NCBI GenBank assembly: GCA_003216535.1
Contig: QCIS01000005.1
Location: 1 to 64,000 of the forward strand
DNA length: 64,000 nt
Source: Prochlorococcus sp. AG-402-N08
GTDB taxonomy: Bacteria; Cyanobacteriota; Cyanobacteriia; PCC-6307; Cyanobiaceae
Direction of reading: 5' to 3'
Below the pieces are notes generated by a model. It did not search any database. It was not told where the DNA came from and was given only the letters and a program-made list of their open reading frames with translations. Made by a program: the position numbers and the translations under genes. The stretch's first letter is position 1; the number at the start of each line of letters is the position of its first letter. This document shows, one piece after another, positions 28,046 to 38,784 of this stretch.

Positions 28046-29451
28046 TAGCTGATAAATTCTCTAACATCACTGACTTTGCCATTAATTGCAGCAGCAGCAA
28101 CCATTGCTGGACTCATGAGTAATGTTCTCCCGCTAGGAGATCCTTGTCTACCCTTGAAATTTCTATTACTAGAACTAGCACTAACTTGATTACCTATAAG
28201 CTTATCTGAATTCATTGCTAAACACATTGAGCAGCCTGGCTCTCTCCATTGAAATCCAGAATCCTTAAATATCTGATCAAGACCTTCTTGTTTTGCTTCA
28301 TTGGCTACTTTTTCTGAGCCGGGCACTACAAATGCTTTTACATTCTTAGATACTTTTTTGTCTTTTAATACTTTAGCTGCAATTCTCAAGTCACTTATTC
28401 GCCCATTTGTGCAACTGCCGATGAAACAAACTTCTACAGGAATATCTTTTATTGATTGCCCTGGATTGAAACTCATATATTCGTAAGCCTCTTCAGCAAC
28501 TAATTTATCGTTTGGGGACAATTCATCTAAAAGGGGGATTTGTTGATTAATGCCTATACTTTGGCCCGGAGTAATCCCCCATGTGACCGTTGGTTCTATT
28601 TTAGAAGCATCTATTTTAATTACATCATCATAAATTGAATCTTCATCGCTTTTTAATGATTTCCACCACGTGAGCGCTTTTTCCCAATGAACGTTTTTTG
28701 GTGCGTATAATTTATTTTTAATATATCTAAAGGTCTTTTCATCAGGGTTTATGTAGCCGCATCTTGCTCCGCCTTCAATAGACATATTGCATATAGTCAT
28801 TCTTTCTTCCATTGATAATGCATTGATCGCAGGCCCTGCGAACTCATATGCAAAACCCACCCCAGCCTTTACACCGAGTTTATTAATAATATGAAGTACT
28901 AAATCCTTAGCATAAACCCCATTGGATAATTGATTTTCACACCAAATTTGCCTCACCTTTAATTTGTTCATTGCTATGGTTTGGGTAGCAAGAACATCTC
29001 TTACTTGGCTTGTACCTATCCCAAAAGCAATTGACCCAAAAGCTCCATGAGTTGAAGTATGAGAATCTCCGCAAGCGATTGTCATTCCTGGCTGAGTTAA
29101 CCCTAATTCTGGCGCTACCACATGAACTATTCCTTGATTACCACTGCCAATATTAAAAAATCTTATTTTATGTTCTAAGCAATTATTCTCAAGTGTTTCA
29201 ATCATTTGTTCAGCAAGATTATCTTTGAAAGGCCTGCTCTGATTGTCTGTTGGCACAATATGATCAACAGTGGCAACAGTTCTATCAGGGAATTTTACTT
29301 TTAAGTTTTTATCTTTTAAAGCGCCAAATGCTTGAGGACTTGTGACTTCATGGATAAGGTGAAGACCAATAAATATTTGATCAGATCCACCTGGAAGACT
29401 GGAAACTTTGTGTAAATCCCAAACTTTATCAAATAAGGTATCTTGACTCAA
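28045..29451 (-). CDS. leuC: 3-isopropylmalate dehydratase large subunit
   Basis: A 468-residue aconitase-family subunit binding a 4Fe-4S cluster. The cluster cysteines are in IGSCTNGR and in GCSMCLAMN near residues 345-415. [21 protein letters not shown] is also diagnostic. The start is TTG at 29451, giving [14 protein letters not shown], the expected N-terminus. leuD overlaps its stop, and cinA lies 13 bases upstream on the same strand. Confidence 0.97.
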   Translation of the reverse strand: MSQDTLFDKVWDLHKVSSLPGGSDQIFIGLHLIHEVTSPQAFGALKDKNLKVKFPDRTVATVDHIVPTDNQSRPFKDNLAEQMIETLENNCLEHKIRFFNIGSGNQGIVHVVAPELGLTQPGMTIACGDSHTSTHGAFGSIAFGIGTSQVRDVLATQTIAMNKLKVRQIWCENQLSNGVYAKDLVLHIINKLGVKAGVGFAYEFAGPAINALSMEERMTICNMSIEGGARCGYINPDEKTFRYIKNKLYAPKNVHWEKALTWWKSLKSDEDSIYDDVIKIDASKIEPTVTWGITPGQSIGINQQIPLLDELSPNDKLVAEEAYEYMSFNPGQSIKDIPVEVCFIGSCTNGRISDLRIAAKVLKDKKVSKNVKAFVVPGSEKVANEAKQEGLDQIFKDSGFQWREPGCSMCLAMNSDKLIGNQVSASSSNRNFKGRQGSPSGRTLLMSPAMVAAAAINGKVSDVREFIS

Positions 29452-29464
29452 TTTGTAAAAATAG

Positions 29465-30739
29465 TTACTTACTATTTGATAATAGGATTAATCTGAGGCT
29501 GTTCAAACAGACATTTACACTTAGTGTTTGAATTTCAATTCTATTTCGTGTTGAGTTAAATAGTTTTTTTATATTAGTAATATGATTATTCGGTCCTGAA
29601 ATTGAAATATAGACAAGTCCAACCGGTTTATCTTGACTACCTCCGTTAGGACCCGCTATTCCACTTATTGATATTGCCCAATCTGCTCTTAATTTCTCTT
29701 TTACATTAATTGCCATGGCCTCACAAACTTCTTCAGAAACTGCTCCATATTTTGTAAGCTTTTCTTCAGAAATATTTAATAATGAATTTTTTAGCTCATT
29801 ACTATAGGAAACAATACTACCTTGAAAAACTTGAGATGAGCCTGATATTGATGTTAGTGATGAAGATAGAAGGCCTCCTGTACAGGATTCAGCAAAAACA
29901 ATAGTTTGGTCCCTCTTGGTCAATTCTTTTATTAAAACGCTAGGAAGAGTATCATTATCCTCTCCAAAAATAAACTTAGAAAACTCTTTTTTTAGTTTTT
30001 CTTTTACAGGTTTAATAATATTCTTTGCTTCCACTTTATTCTTAGCTCTGGCTGTGATTCTGAGTTTAACCTCTCCTAAGTTTGCATATGGAGCAACAGT
30101 TGGGTTTTTAAGATTTAATAAATCGTTAATTTTTTCTGCAATACTAGATTCTCCAATGCCTGCAAATTTAAGAGTATTTGAAAAAAAGGAATAACTATCT
30201 GAGAATTTGGTTTTAATGAAATCATACGCCGTCTCTTCCCACATGGTTTTCATTTCACTGGGCACTCCAGGAAAAGTAAGAATAGTAAATCCTTTTATTG
30301 GTTCCCATATCATTCCTGGGGCAGTGCCACTAGGGTTATTAATTATTTGAGCATTTTTTGGGAATAAACATTGTTTCCTTAAGCTAGAGGAATCGTCCTG
30401 GAGATTTGAGTTTGAAAGTTTTTGTTTAATTTCATCCCATAAGTGCGGTCTTTCAAAAAGAGATACATTAAAAGATGAGGCTATTGCTTCAGTAGTTAAG
30501 TCATCTGGGGTTGGTCCCAAGCCACCCGTTGTAATTAGAAGATTACTTCTTTTCGATATTTCTTGAATTGCTTTTATAATTCGATCACTATTATCTCCTA
30601 CAGTTGATTGCCTAAAGTGATTTAAACCTAATTTAGACAACTGTTCAGAAATCCATTGAGCATTTGTGTTTGTAATATTTCCTAAAAGTAGCTCTGTTCC
30701 AATAGAAAGAATTTCAACTCCCTTGGAATTAGGACTCAT
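29465..30739 (-). CDS. cinA: CinA-like protein (nicotinamide-nucleotide amidohydrolase / competence-damage family)
   Basis: A 424-residue two-domain protein. The N-terminal MoCF-like domain starts with [20 protein letters not shown] and contains [13 protein letters not shown]. The C-terminal CinA/PncC domain (from about residue 260) has [12 protein letters not shown] and [10 protein letters not shown]; PncC deamidates NMN to NaMN. The full-length form has been linked to pyridine-nucleotide recycling and, in some bacteria, transformation. It overlaps glyA by 4 bp, so the order glyA-cinA-leuC-leuD may be one transcript. Confidence 0.95.
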   Translation of the reverse strand: MSPNSKGVEILSIGTELLLGNITNTNAQWISEQLSKLGLNHFRQSTVGDNSDRIIKAIQEISKRSNLLITTGGLGPTPDDLTTEAIASSFNVSLFERPHLWDEIKQKLSNSNLQDDSSSLRKQCLFPKNAQIINNPSGTAPGMIWEPIKGFTILTFPGVPSEMKTMWEETAYDFIKTKFSDSYSFFSNTLKFAGIGESSIAEKINDLLNLKNPTVAPYANLGEVKLRITARAKNKVEAKNIIKPVKEKLKKEFSKFIFGEDNDTLPSVLIKELTKRDQTIVFAESCTGGLLSSSLTSISGSSQVFQGSIVSYSNELKNSLLNISEEKLTKYGAVSEEVCEAMAINVKEKLRADWAISISGIAGPNGGSQDKPVGLVYISISGPNNHITNIKKLFNSTRNRIEIQTLSVNVCLNSLRLILLSNSK

Positions 30740-32007
30740 TTTATTGATGCTTCAAGTTTGCCTTCATAAAGAGGAAAACGATTACATAAGGTTAATACTC
30801 TTTCTTTACATTGACTTTCAATCAGTGAATCGTTTGGATTAAGTAATCTATCAGCAATAATTTCGCCAACTTCAGCAAAAGCACTTTCATTAAATCCTCT
30901 GGTAGTTAAAGCAGCAGTACCCAACCTTAACCCACTGGTTACAAAAGGTGATTCAGGATCAAATGGAACAGTATTTTTATTTGCTGTGATATTTACTTCG
31001 CTTACTAGCAAATCAGCAATTTTTCCAGTCATATTTATACTTCTTAAATCAAGTAAAACAATATGATTATCAGTGCCTCCACTCACGATATTGATACCTC
31101 TATTTATTAAAGTTGAAGCTAGAATTTTTGCATTTTTTATTACTTGTTGGGAATAATTAACGAAATCGGGTTGTAAGGCTTCACCAAATGCTACTGCTTT
31201 AGCGGCAATTATATGTTCCAGGGGCCCACCCTGAGTTCCAGGGAAAACAGATTTATCAAATTTCTTTCCAAATTCTGCATCTTTACATAAGATAAGTCCA
31301 CCTCGAGGCCCTCTTAATGTTTTATGGGTAGTTGTAGTTACTACATCACAATAGGGTATTGGATTTGGATGAAGTTTACTTGCTACGAGCCCAGCGATGT
31401 GCGCAATATCGGCCATCAAGAATGCATCAACTTCATCTGCAATATTTCTAAATGATTCAAAATCAATTGTTCTTGGATAAGCAGAATATCCGCATATGAT
31501 TAATTTTGGTTTTGTTTCAAGTGCTATCTCTCTTATTTCATCAAAATTTAACTCACTAGTTTCTTTATTTACACCATAGTGAACTGCATTGAACCACTTG
31601 CCACTCATATTTACTGGAGATCCATGAGTAAGGTGTCCACCATGAGATAAATCCATCCCCATGATTGTGTCGCCAGGTTTAAGTAGACTTAGGAAAACAG
31701 CAGCATTTGCCTGAGCTCCACTATGGGGTTGAACATTAGCCCAATTAGCATTAAATAATTTTTTCGCTCTCTGAATGGCTAATTCCTCGATTTCATCAAC
31801 AAATTCACATCCCCCGTAATATCTTTTTTGTGGTAATCCCTCGGCGTATTTATTTGTAAGTACCGATCCTTGAGCCTGCATGACGGCAATTGATGCGAAA
31901 TTTTCACTTGCTATTAACTCAAGATGGCTTTCCTGTCTATTTTTTTCAGAGTTAATAAAATTTGATATTACTGGATCACTATCTTTAAGATTTTGAAGAA
32001 TATTCAT
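30736..32007 (-). CDS. glyA: Serine hydroxymethyltransferase
   Basis: A 423-residue PLP enzyme interconverting serine and glycine with tetrahydrofolate, the main source of one-carbon units. The PLP lysine lies in [15 protein letters not shown] near residues 223-237, and [27 protein letters not shown] and [12 protein letters not shown] are conserved. Length is normal. The ATG lies 77 bases from tRNA-Arg. The last 4 bp overlap the start of cinA. Confidence 0.98.
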   Translation of the reverse strand: MNILQNLKDSDPVISNFINSEKNRQESHLELIASENFASIAVMQAQGSVLTNKYAEGLPQKRYYGGCEFVDEIEELAIQRAKKLFNANWANVQPHSGAQANAAVFLSLLKPGDTIMGMDLSHGGHLTHGSPVNMSGKWFNAVHYGVNKETSELNFDEIREIALETKPKLIICGYSAYPRTIDFESFRNIADEVDAFLMADIAHIAGLVASKLHPNPIPYCDVVTTTTHKTLRGPRGGLILCKDAEFGKKFDKSVFPGTQGGPLEHIIAAKAVAFGEALQPDFVNYSQQVIKNAKILASTLINRGINIVSGGTDNHIVLLDLRSINMTGKIADLLVSEVNITANKNTVPFDPESPFVTSGLRLGTAALTTRGFNESAFAEVGEIIADRLLNPNDSLIESQCKERVLTLCNRFPLYEGKLEASIK

Positions 32008-32084
32008 TGAGTTTGATAAGTAATATCCATAATATAGACGATATTTTTTATAAAAATATAAAAAGAATATTTCATAATTCTAAA

Positions 32085-32158
32085 CGCGCCTGGAGAGATT
32101 CGAACTCCCGACACCCTGATCCGTAGTCAGGTGCTCTAATCCACTGAGCTACAGGCGC
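32085..32158 (-). tRNA. trnR-ACG: tRNA-Arg (ACG)
   Basis: A 74-base tRNA read on the minus strand. GCGCCTG pairs with CAGGCGC, with discriminator G. The anticodon stem CCTGA/TCAGG encloses CTACGGA, giving anticodon ACG (inosine-modified, reading CGN). The T arm carries GTTCGAATC. No CCA is encoded. Confidence 0.97.
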
Positions 32159-32244
32159 ATAATTATGTAATATCTCTGTTTCAGGGTCTCTTAGTCAACT
32201 AGATTTCGGGTAAAATATCTATTATTAACAATCTAATTATTAAT

Positions 32245-32496
32245 ATGCCTATAAAGTGGTACGGAAATGGTGATTTAGAAGATCCTATCTACAAACATTT
32301 TTCTCGAATAGTAAATTTTATTATTCACTGCATGATATTTACTGCGATTGTAAGTGGCTCTTGGCTTTTAAAAGAAATTAAATATGAAATCGCTTTTTTT
32401 AATAATTTTGCAATTCTCTGGTCAGTTCTTTTAGCCTGCCATTTACTTTTTGTAATTATAAAAAAACCTAAAGATACTTCAAAACAATCAACTTAA
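32245..32496 (+). CDS. Small two-helix membrane protein
   Basis: An 83-residue protein starting MPIKWYGNGDLEDPIYKHFSR, followed by two hydrophobic segments (FIIHCMIFTAIVSGSWLL at about 27-44 and FAILWSVLLACHLLFVII at about 55-72) and a short charged tail. The start resembles a small conserved picocyanobacterial family, with no known function. It precedes the DUF3181 gene by 15 bases, so the two are probably one operon. Confidence 0.72.
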   Translation: MPIKWYGNGDLEDPIYKHFSRIVNFIIHCMIFTAIVSGSWLLKEIKYEIAFFNNFAILWSVLLACHLLFVIIKKPKDTSKQST

Positions 32497-32511
32497 ATCA
32501 ATTTTTTATTT

Positions 32512-32802
32512 ATGGACTCTCAGATGCGAATAAGTGATCTAGAAAATATTATTTCAGAAAAGGTTTTTATAAAAATAGAAAAGTGGAATTTATATCTTGG
32601 AGATGCTGGTCTAGCTAGACATCTTGCTATTGAATGTATCAGCAATAAAGATCAAGATCCATTGGAGGCTGCAAAAATAAGTTTGAAAGCAATTAATGTA
32701 AAAGTAGGGGACGGTGTTAATAGTATTCCACTTATTAACTTAATCACTACTTCACAAATTCTAGACTTAGAGAAGATTTTGGTAAGTTTTTTTGAAAACT
32801 AA
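32512..32802 (+). CDS. DUF3181 family protein
   Basis: A 96-residue soluble protein of a small cyanobacterial family. VFIKIEKWNLYLGDAGLARHLAIEC and VGDGVNSIPLINLI are the recognisable parts. No catalytic or metal motif is obvious. It has two nearby ATGs (32512 and four codons on); the first is used here. It follows the two-helix protein gene closely and converges on murJ. Function unknown. Confidence 0.75.
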   Translation: MDSQMRISDLENIISEKVFIKIEKWNLYLGDAGLARHLAIECISNKDQDPLEAAKISLKAINVKVGDGVNSIPLINLITTSQILDLEKILVSFFEN

Positions 32803-32811
32803 ATCTTTTTT

Positions 32812-34380
32812 TTAAACTTTAAATTTGTTTACTTTGAAGCATTTTGTAAGTAAAAAATAAATTACAAAAAAAGTTAGAGATCCAAATATTAATAAAAAAA
32901 ATTCTCCGAGTTTTGAATTGAAGTTATTCGCAGTTTTGATAATAGTAAAACAAGATGTGCTACTTATAAATGCTGCTAAGGACATTAGGCTAATTTTCCT
33001 CAATAAATCCAAGTTAGGCAAATGGATATTTTCATTTCGCAGATTGAAAGAAAGCAAAATACAAACTATAAAGTTAACTATTACTGAAGATAAAATTATT
33101 CCTACAACCCCAAAATTATATGGTGAAAGATTCCCAAAATTCTTAATTGGGGCACCAACTAAAAACCAATCAAAAAAAATATTTAATACTATACCTGCAA
33201 ATGAAGACTTAAAAGGGAAGTTTGTTTTTTCTATTGAATAGTAAGTTCTTACTAATAAATCTCTATAAAGATAAAAAGGTATGCCAACTGCATAGGCAAT
33301 TAATATATTCTTTACTTTTAAAGCCGCTGAATAATCAAAGAACCCTCTTTGAAAAACTAATTGTACGATTTGATTATTGAAAGTTATGAAAAATCCGGTT
33401 AAAAAAATAGTTGTCAAGAAACAGTATTCAATACCAGATATTAATGTTTTTTGGAGGCCTCTTTTGTCTTTATAAATGCTCAATTTAGAGAATTTTGGAA
33501 GTAAAGGCAAAATCAAAGAGTTAGATAATATGCCTAATGGGGCTTGTATAAGAAAGTTTCCATAAGCTAGTCCCGATGCTGCTCCTTGAAAACTTGAAGC
33601 GAAAAACATATCGATAAAAACATTAATTTGATTTAGACCTGATGAGATAGATGCTGGAATAATTAGTTTGAAAATCCTTTTCTCTTCGTCTTTAAATAAA
33701 CTTAAGGTTGACTCTAATCTCAAGAGACCGATTTTATTTATTTCCGAAATTTGAACAACAAACTGAATTAAAGTTCCTGTCAAAGTTGCAAAAGCTAGTA
33801 ATCCCGTATAGGTAAAGAAATGAGAAGATGTATTTTCTTGGTTGAAAATCCAACTAAATAAAATAAAAAAAATAGTAGTTACGCTTGTTATTGCTGGACT
33901 TATACTTGATAAAAAGAATTTCCTTTGGGAATTTAATGCGCCAAAGCTTAAACCTATGAAGCCGGATAAAGGGATACAAGGTGTAAGTATTTTTAATTGG
34001 TAAGTGGCAATAGATTTAGATTCGTAACTTAAATTGGGGGCTAAAAAATCAATTAGTAAATTGGAATTTGAGTAAATCAATATGGCTAAAAAGAATAATA
34101 ATATTGAAAGTTTTATGCTGACTTGAGTTAAAACAATCCCCCCATTTTTTTTGTTAAGGGGAGTTAGAACTGCAACGACTGCGTTATGTAAGGGACCATT
34201 AATCCCTCCAATGATTATTAGCAAAAAACCAGGAATTATATACGCATAATTAAATGCGTCGTATGTTACCCCAATCCCAAAAGCAGCAGCTATAAATATT
34301 TGTCTTATACATCCAGCTAATTTACTAAGACTAGTACCAAACGAAATTGAAAAAACATTATTTTTTAAAAATGAATGCAT
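32812..34380 (-). CDS. murJ: Lipid II flippase MurJ
   Basis: About 522 residues with 14 or so hydrophobic segments. MurJ (MviN family, MATE-like superfamily) moves lipid II across the plasma membrane for peptidoglycan. The N-terminal TSLSKLAGCIRQIFIAAAFG and YIIPGFLLIIIGGINGPLHNAVV are characteristic. I chose the ATG at 34380; the frame extends to a TTG at 34419, which would add a 13-residue basic N-terminus. It is divergent from sfsA with a gap under 75 bases. Confidence 0.92.
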   Translation of the reverse strand: MHSFLKNNVFSISFGTSLSKLAGCIRQIFIAAAFGIGVTYDAFNYAYIIPGFLLIIIGGINGPLHNAVVAVLTPLNKKNGGIVLTQVSIKLSILLFFLAILIYSNSNLLIDFLAPNLSYESKSIATYQLKILTPCIPLSGFIGLSFGALNSQRKFFLSSISPAITSVTTIFFILFSWIFNQENTSSHFFTYTGLLAFATLTGTLIQFVVQISEINKIGLLRLESTLSLFKDEEKRIFKLIIPASISSGLNQINVFIDMFFASSFQGAASGLAYGNFLIQAPLGILSNSLILPLLPKFSKLSIYKDKRGLQKTLISGIEYCFLTTIFLTGFFITFNNQIVQLVFQRGFFDYSAALKVKNILIAYAVGIPFYLYRDLLVRTYYSIEKTNFPFKSSFAGIVLNIFFDWFLVGAPIKNFGNLSPYNFGVVGIILSSVIVNFIVCILLSFNLRNENIHLPNLDLLRKISLMSLAAFISSTSCFTIIKTANNFNSKLGEFFLLIFGSLTFFVIYFLLTKCFKVNKFKV

Positions 34381-34450
34381 TTGGATTTGTCTAAATTTTT
34401 CAAGAAGTTTAAGTTTCAATTATATTTGATTTTTAACTTACGACATATTT

Positions 34451-35191
34451 ATGAATGATCGGATAATTGAATTTGATCCATTAATTGAAGGGGTTTTAAT
34501 CAAAAGGTATAAAAGGTTTCTTGCAGATATTAAATTACAGAGTGGAGAGGTAGTTACTGCTCATTGTGCTAATACAGGCCCAATGAAGGGACTTTTGAGT
34601 GAGGGAGCAAAAGTAAGAATAAGTGTTTCGCCTTCTCCAAAAAGAAAATTACCTTTTACTTGGGAACAGATATGTGTTTTAGATGCAAAAAATGAAGAGG
34701 TTTGGGTAGGTATAAATACTCTATTTGCAAATAAGTTAATCAAAAAGGTTATTGAGAAAAATTTGCTAAACGAAATAATAGGAGAAATAGAAACAATTAA
34801 AAGTGAAGTCCCTTATGGAAAAGATAAAAAAAGTAGAATTGACTTTTTTTTAACCCCAAAATCTTCAAATCCTGATAATCGTAACATTTACATAGAGGTT
34901 AAAAATACGACTTGGATTAAACAAAATGTAGCTCTATTCCCAGATACAGTAACGAAAAGAGGCCAAAAACACCTCATGGAATTAAAGGAATTAATTCCTG
35001 AAAGTAAAAGTATTTTAGTACTTTGTATTACAAGAAAAGACGCTTGTTACTTTGCCCCTGGAGATGACGCAGATCCCTTGTATGGCAATCTTTTTAGAGA
35101 ATCTTTAAGTGCAGGTATGATAACAATTCCATGTTCATTTGAATTTCATAAAGACCACGTAACATGGAATGGAATTAAACCTTTAAAATAA
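34451..35191 (+). CDS. sfsA: SfsA family nuclease-like protein
   Basis: A 246-residue protein of the SfsA family, named from a sugar-fermentation stimulation effect in E. coli and structurally a DNA-binding, nuclease-like fold. [14 protein letters not shown] near the start and [12 protein letters not shown] are the OB-like part. [17 protein letters not shown] and [16 protein letters not shown] in the second half match the PD-(D/E)xK-type core. Length is normal. The physiological role is unclear. It lies 180 bases upstream of amt, on the same strand. Confidence 0.92.
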   Translation: MNDRIIEFDPLIEGVLIKRYKRFLADIKLQSGEVVTAHCANTGPMKGLLSEGAKVRISVSPSPKRKLPFTWEQICVLDAKNEEVWVGINTLFANKLIKKVIEKNLLNEIIGEIETIKSEVPYGKDKKSRIDFFLTPKSSNPDNRNIYIEVKNTTWIKQNVALFPDTVTKRGQKHLMELKELIPESKSILVLCITRKDACYFAPGDDADPLYGNLFRESLSAGMITIPCSFEFHKDHVTWNGIKPLK

Positions 35192-35274
35192 TCGGAAAAA
35201 CTTGATATTTTGAAATTCAAAAAAAATAATTTCAAATTTAACAAATAATTTTTTAAGGTGCAACTATAAAAATG

Positions 35275-35317
35275 GTATAAACAACTACTAGACACGGATA
35301 AGTTTTTTGAATAAATT
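35275..35317 (+). promoter_or_regulatory. NtcA-activated promoter of amt
   Basis: GTATAAACAACTAC at 35275-35288 is a perfect GTA-N8-TAC box. A -10-like TAAATT is at 35312-35317, so the box centre lies about 31-33 bases upstream of the -10, as in class II NtcA promoters. Transcription would begin near 35322 and give a leader of about 50 bases. Confidence 0.85.
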
Positions 35318-35330
35318 TAAATTTGAAAGG

Positions 35331-35352
35331 AAACAGCACAAACTGTTTTTTT
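35331..35352 (+). promoter_or_regulatory. Terminator-like hairpin in the amt leader
   Basis: AAACAG (35331-35336) pairs perfectly with CTGTTT (35343-35348) across CACAAA and is followed by more T residues. It sits just after the predicted transcript start and 19 bases before the ATG. It could attenuate transcription or shape translation; the stem is short and AT-rich, so termination would be weak. Confidence 0.4.
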
Positions 35353-35371
35353 GCAGATCTAATTTTTTTTT

Positions 35372-36832
35372 ATGACCACTGCTTTGCAAACGCCTCAAAG
35401 GCGCTCTAGGTCCAAGTTACAAGATGCGAGTCTTGTTAATGGACCTATGCTCCTTTTGAGGAGTATTCGAGGATTTAGTTCAAACCGCTCTATGTTGTGG
35501 CTTGCAACTGTTCCCCTAGCTTTGTTTGGTTTAGGTATTTTTAATCTTTCAGCTCACGCAGCTGATTTACCTGAGTTGAATGCAGCTTTTCTTGCTAACA
35601 ATTTATGGCTTTTGATCGCTACTATTCTAGTGATCTTTATGAACGCCGGTTTCGCTATGGTTGAGGCAGGTATGTGCCGTTCTAAGAACGCTGTTAACAT
35701 TCTTGCTAAAAACCTCTTTGTATTTGCTCTAGCTGTAACTTCTTATTGGTTTATCGGCTATTCATTAATGTACGGAGGAAGTGTTGCTGACGGATGGCTT
35801 TATTTTGGCGGCTTATTTTTTGATCCAACAGTTACTGCAGATATGGTAACTGATGCTGGGTTAGTCCCAACTGTTGATTTCTTGTTCCAGTCTGCATTTG
35901 CAGGAACTGCGGCAACGATCGTTTCTGGTCTTGTTGCTGAAAGAGTTAAATTTGGAGAATTTGTTGTTTTTGCGATTGTATTAACTGCATTTATTTATCC
36001 AATTGCTGGTAGCTGGAAATGGAATGGTGGTTGGCTTGATTCTCTAGGTTTTGTTGATTTTGCTGGTTCTTCAATTGTTCACTCAGTTGGAGCATGGGCA
36101 GGTCTAGTAGGAGCAATGCTTCTAGGGCCAAGAATTGGCAAATACTCTGATGGGAAACCCCAGGCTATGCCAGGTCACAATATGGCTATAGCTACTTTGG
36201 GTGCATTAGTTCTATGGATAGGTTGGTATGGATTTAACCCTGGTTCTCAACTTGCTATGGACGAATGGGTTCCATATGTTGCTGTAACAACTACCTTGGC
36301 AGCAGCAGCTGGTGCTATTGGAGCAACTATTGTTTCAACATTAACTTCTGGTAAGCCTGATCTTACAATGATTATTAACGGAATCCTTGCTGGATTAGTT
36401 AGTATCACTGCTGGTTGTGGCGATATGTCTCTTGCTGGAGCCTGGTTTGCAGGACTAGTAGGTGGAATTATCGTAGTATTCTCTGTTGCAGCCCTAGATG
36501 CTGCTGAGATCGATGATCCTGTGGGTGCATTCTCCGTTCACGGAGTTTGTGGTGTATGGGGTACTATAGTTATCGGTCTATGGGGTACAGCTGTGCAAGG
36601 AGATGGTGCTGGTATGGGATTGTTTAATGGTGGAGGTATAAGCCTTCTTCTAATTCAAGCTCTTGGTGCCGCAGCTTATGCTATCTGGACACTAGTTACT
36701 TGCTGGATTGCTTGGTCTGTAATTGGAGGATTATTCGGAGGAATCCGAGTATCTGAAGAGGAAGAGACTCAAGGTTTAGATATAGGAGAGCACGGAATGG
36801 AAGCATATCCAGACTTCGCATCTGCTAAATAA
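35372..36832 (+). CDS. amt: Ammonium transporter (Amt family)
   Basis: A 486-residue plasma-membrane ammonium channel/transporter with about 11 helices after a cleavable N-terminal segment (LWLATVPLALFGLGIFNLSAHA-A is the likely signal, near residues 43-64). Family landmarks include the FMNAGFAMVEAGMCRSKNAVN helix, DFAGSSIVHSVGAWAGLVGA with a conserved His, WYGFNPGSQ, and HGVCGVWGTI, with the second pore His. The codon use is richer in GC than that of neighbours, as for psbA, indicating high expression. NtcA probably activates it, and a strong terminator follows. Confidence 0.97.
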   Translation: MTTALQTPQRRSRSKLQDASLVNGPMLLLRSIRGFSSNRSMLWLATVPLALFGLGIFNLSAHAADLPELNAAFLANNLWLLIATILVIFMNAGFAMVEAGMCRSKNAVNILAKNLFVFALAVTSYWFIGYSLMYGGSVADGWLYFGGLFFDPTVTADMVTDAGLVPTVDFLFQSAFAGTAATIVSGLVAERVKFGEFVVFAIVLTAFIYPIAGSWKWNGGWLDSLGFVDFAGSSIVHSVGAWAGLVGAMLLGPRIGKYSDGKPQAMPGHNMAIATLGALVLWIGWYGFNPGSQLAMDEWVPYVAVTTTLAAAAGAIGATIVSTLTSGKPDLTMIINGILAGLVSITAGCGDMSLAGAWFAGLVGGIIVVFSVAALDAAEIDDPVGAFSVHGVCGVWGTIVIGLWGTAVQGDGAGMGLFNGGGISLLLIQALGAAAYAIWTLVTCWIAWSVIGGLFGGIRVSEEEETQGLDIGEHGMEAYPDFASAK

Positions 36833-36853
36833 TCTAACCTTAGATTGATCTTA

Positions 36854-36887
36854 GAAACCTGACTTATGTCAGGTTTCTTTTTTTTTA
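36854..36887 (+). terminator. Terminator of amt
   Basis: GAAACCTGAC (36854-36863) and GTCAGGTTTC (36868-36877) form a perfect 10-bp stem with a TTAT loop, followed by nine T residues. It sits about 20 bases after the amt stop and before ispH. Confidence 0.95.
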
Positions 36888-36921
36888 CGAAAAATTATTT
36901 AAAATGTTGTAATATTTAAAA

Positions 36922-38118
36922 ATGGATACTCAAGCTTTTAGACGATCGCTGCATCATTCTGATAGATACAACAGAAGAGGTTTCGATTCTCCAACAAAAA
37001 GAGCTCAAGCTTTAGAAGAAGCTTACCAAAGTGATTTGATAAGTTCTATTAGAGATAATGGTTTTAATTTTACAAAGGGGAGGCTCAACATTAAGTTAGC
37101 CCAAGCGTTTGGTTTTTGTTGGGGAGTTGAAAGAGCTGTAGCAATGGCTTATGAGACTAGAAGACATTATCCTAATGAGAATATCTGGATCACAAACGAA
37201 ATAATTCATAATCCATCAGTTAATGATCATTTAAGAAAAATGAATGTAAAATTTATTTCAGCTAAGAATGGAATTAAGGATTTTTCGTCAGTTTCAAATG
37301 GGGATGTAGTTATATTGCCTGCTTTCGGAGCTACTGTTCAAGAAATGAAACTCCTTCATGAGAAAGGTTGCCATATTATAGATACAACTTGCCCTTGGGT
37401 TTCAAAGGTTTGGCATACTGTTGAGAAACATAAAAAACATGTTTTCACATCTATAATTCATGGAAAATTCAAACATGAGGAGACTCTTGCTACTAGCTCA
37501 TTTGCCGGTAAGTATTTAGTGGTACTTGATCTAGATGAAGCAAACTATGTATCTGAATACATTCTGGGGAGAGGAAATAGAAATGAGTTTATGAATAAAT
37601 TTGCTAAAGCTTGCTCTGATGGATTTGATCCTGATAAAGATTTAGATAGAGTCGGGGTTGCAAATCAGACAACTATGCTTAAAAGCGAGACCGAAGAAAT
37701 TGGAAAAGTTTTTGAAAGAACCATGTTAAAAAAATTTGGACCAGAAAACTTAAATAGTCACTTTTTAGCTTTTAATACTATTTGCGATGCAACTGAAGAA
37801 AGACAAGATGCAATGTTTTCTTTGGTTGATGAAGACCTTGATATTCTTGTTGTTATAGGAGGCTTCAATTCGTCTAATACTACTCATTTACAAGAAATAG
37901 CTATTACTAAGAATATTTCTTCTTTTCATATTGATACACCAGAAAGAATATCAGTTGAAGAAAATTCAATATTACATAAACCACTTGGATCAGATTTAGA
38001 ACTTAAAAATAATTTTTTACCTAGTGGAAACATTAATGTTGGAATTACATCAGGAGCATCTACTCCTGATAAGGTTGTTGCTGATGTTATTGAAAAGTTA
38101 ATTGATATTGCTTCTTGA
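36922..38118 (+). CDS. ispH: 4-hydroxy-3-methylbut-2-enyl diphosphate reductase
   Basis: A 398-residue iron-sulfur enzyme, the last step of the MEP isoprenoid pathway, making IPP and DMAPP. The three cluster cysteines appear in [25 protein letters not shown] and [12 protein letters not shown]. It belongs to the long cyanobacterial/plant form with an N-terminal extension of about 60 residues relative to E. coli LytB. Its isoprenoids feed chlorophyll phytyl chains and carotenoids. Confidence 0.97.
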   Translation: MDTQAFRRSLHHSDRYNRRGFDSPTKRAQALEEAYQSDLISSIRDNGFNFTKGRLNIKLAQAFGFCWGVERAVAMAYETRRHYPNENIWITNEIIHNPSVNDHLRKMNVKFISAKNGIKDFSSVSNGDVVILPAFGATVQEMKLLHEKGCHIIDTTCPWVSKVWHTVEKHKKHVFTSIIHGKFKHEETLATSSFAGKYLVVLDLDEANYVSEYILGRGNRNEFMNKFAKACSDGFDPDKDLDRVGVANQTTMLKSETEEIGKVFERTMLKKFGPENLNSHFLAFNTICDATEERQDAMFSLVDEDLDILVVIGGFNSSNTTHLQEIAITKNISSFHIDTPERISVEENSILHKPLGSDLELKNNFLPSGNINVGITSGASTPDKVVADVIEKLIDIAS

Positions 38119-38222
38119 ATTTATTATTTCATCTATAACTTTGCTTAGTTTTTTTAATTTATTGTTCAGATAATTCCAAAAGATCTACTTTATTAACTAG
38201 AATGATGGAAAATTTATGAAGC

Positions 38223-38783
38223 ATGGAAGACAAAGCACAAACTAATCAAGTTCAAACTGCCAGTATGAATAGAACAAAAGCTCCCCAAAAAGTTGAAGTT
38301 GTAGTTGCTAATTCATCATCAGGGTCAGAAGTAAATATCCTTGGAGAACTTTCTATTTTTGTTTTAAGAATCGGTTTTTGTGCTTTGATGATTCATCATG
38401 GCCTAGAGAAACTTCAGGATCCTCAAGGTTTTGCTGAGTTTGTGGTTGGTAAGTATTTCCCATTTTTGCCAGGTGATCCTGTCATTTGGACTTTTGGAGC
38501 AGCGATTACTCAATTGGTATGCCCAGTAGGATTGGCTTTAGGGATTTTTGCGAGGCTCTCTTCTCTTGGTTTATTCTCCACAATGGCTTTCGCGGTATAT
38601 TTTCATCTCCTAGATACGGGACTTGAAGGTTTTCCTCTGGCAGTAGTTGAAGGACATAATTATGCTTTCGAATTGTCTTTTATATATGGAGCTATCTCTC
38701 TCTACTTTCTATGCGCAGGTCCAGGAAGACTCTCTCTATTTAGAAAGACCAATAAAATTACTTATTATCCAAAATCAACTTAA
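38223..38783 (+). CDS. DoxX family membrane protein
   Basis: A 186-residue protein. The first 45 residues are polar, then about four hydrophobic segments follow (near 48-62, 90-110, 112-130 and 150-168). The family pattern FVLRIGFCALMIHHGLEKLQDPQGFAEFV begins the domain. DoxX proteins are a loosely characterised quinone-related or redox-associated membrane family. The long polar N-terminus is unusual for DoxX; an internal ATG at residue 15 would shorten it. It converges on purH with 1 base between. Confidence 0.88.
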   Translation: MEDKAQTNQVQTASMNRTKAPQKVEVVVANSSSGSEVNILGELSIFVLRIGFCALMIHHGLEKLQDPQGFAEFVVGKYFPFLPGDPVIWTFGAAITQLVCPVGLALGIFARLSSLGLFSTMAFAVYFHLLDTGLEGFPLAVVEGHNYAFELSFIYGAISLYFLCAGPGRLSLFRKTNKITYYPKST

Positions 38784-38784
38784 T

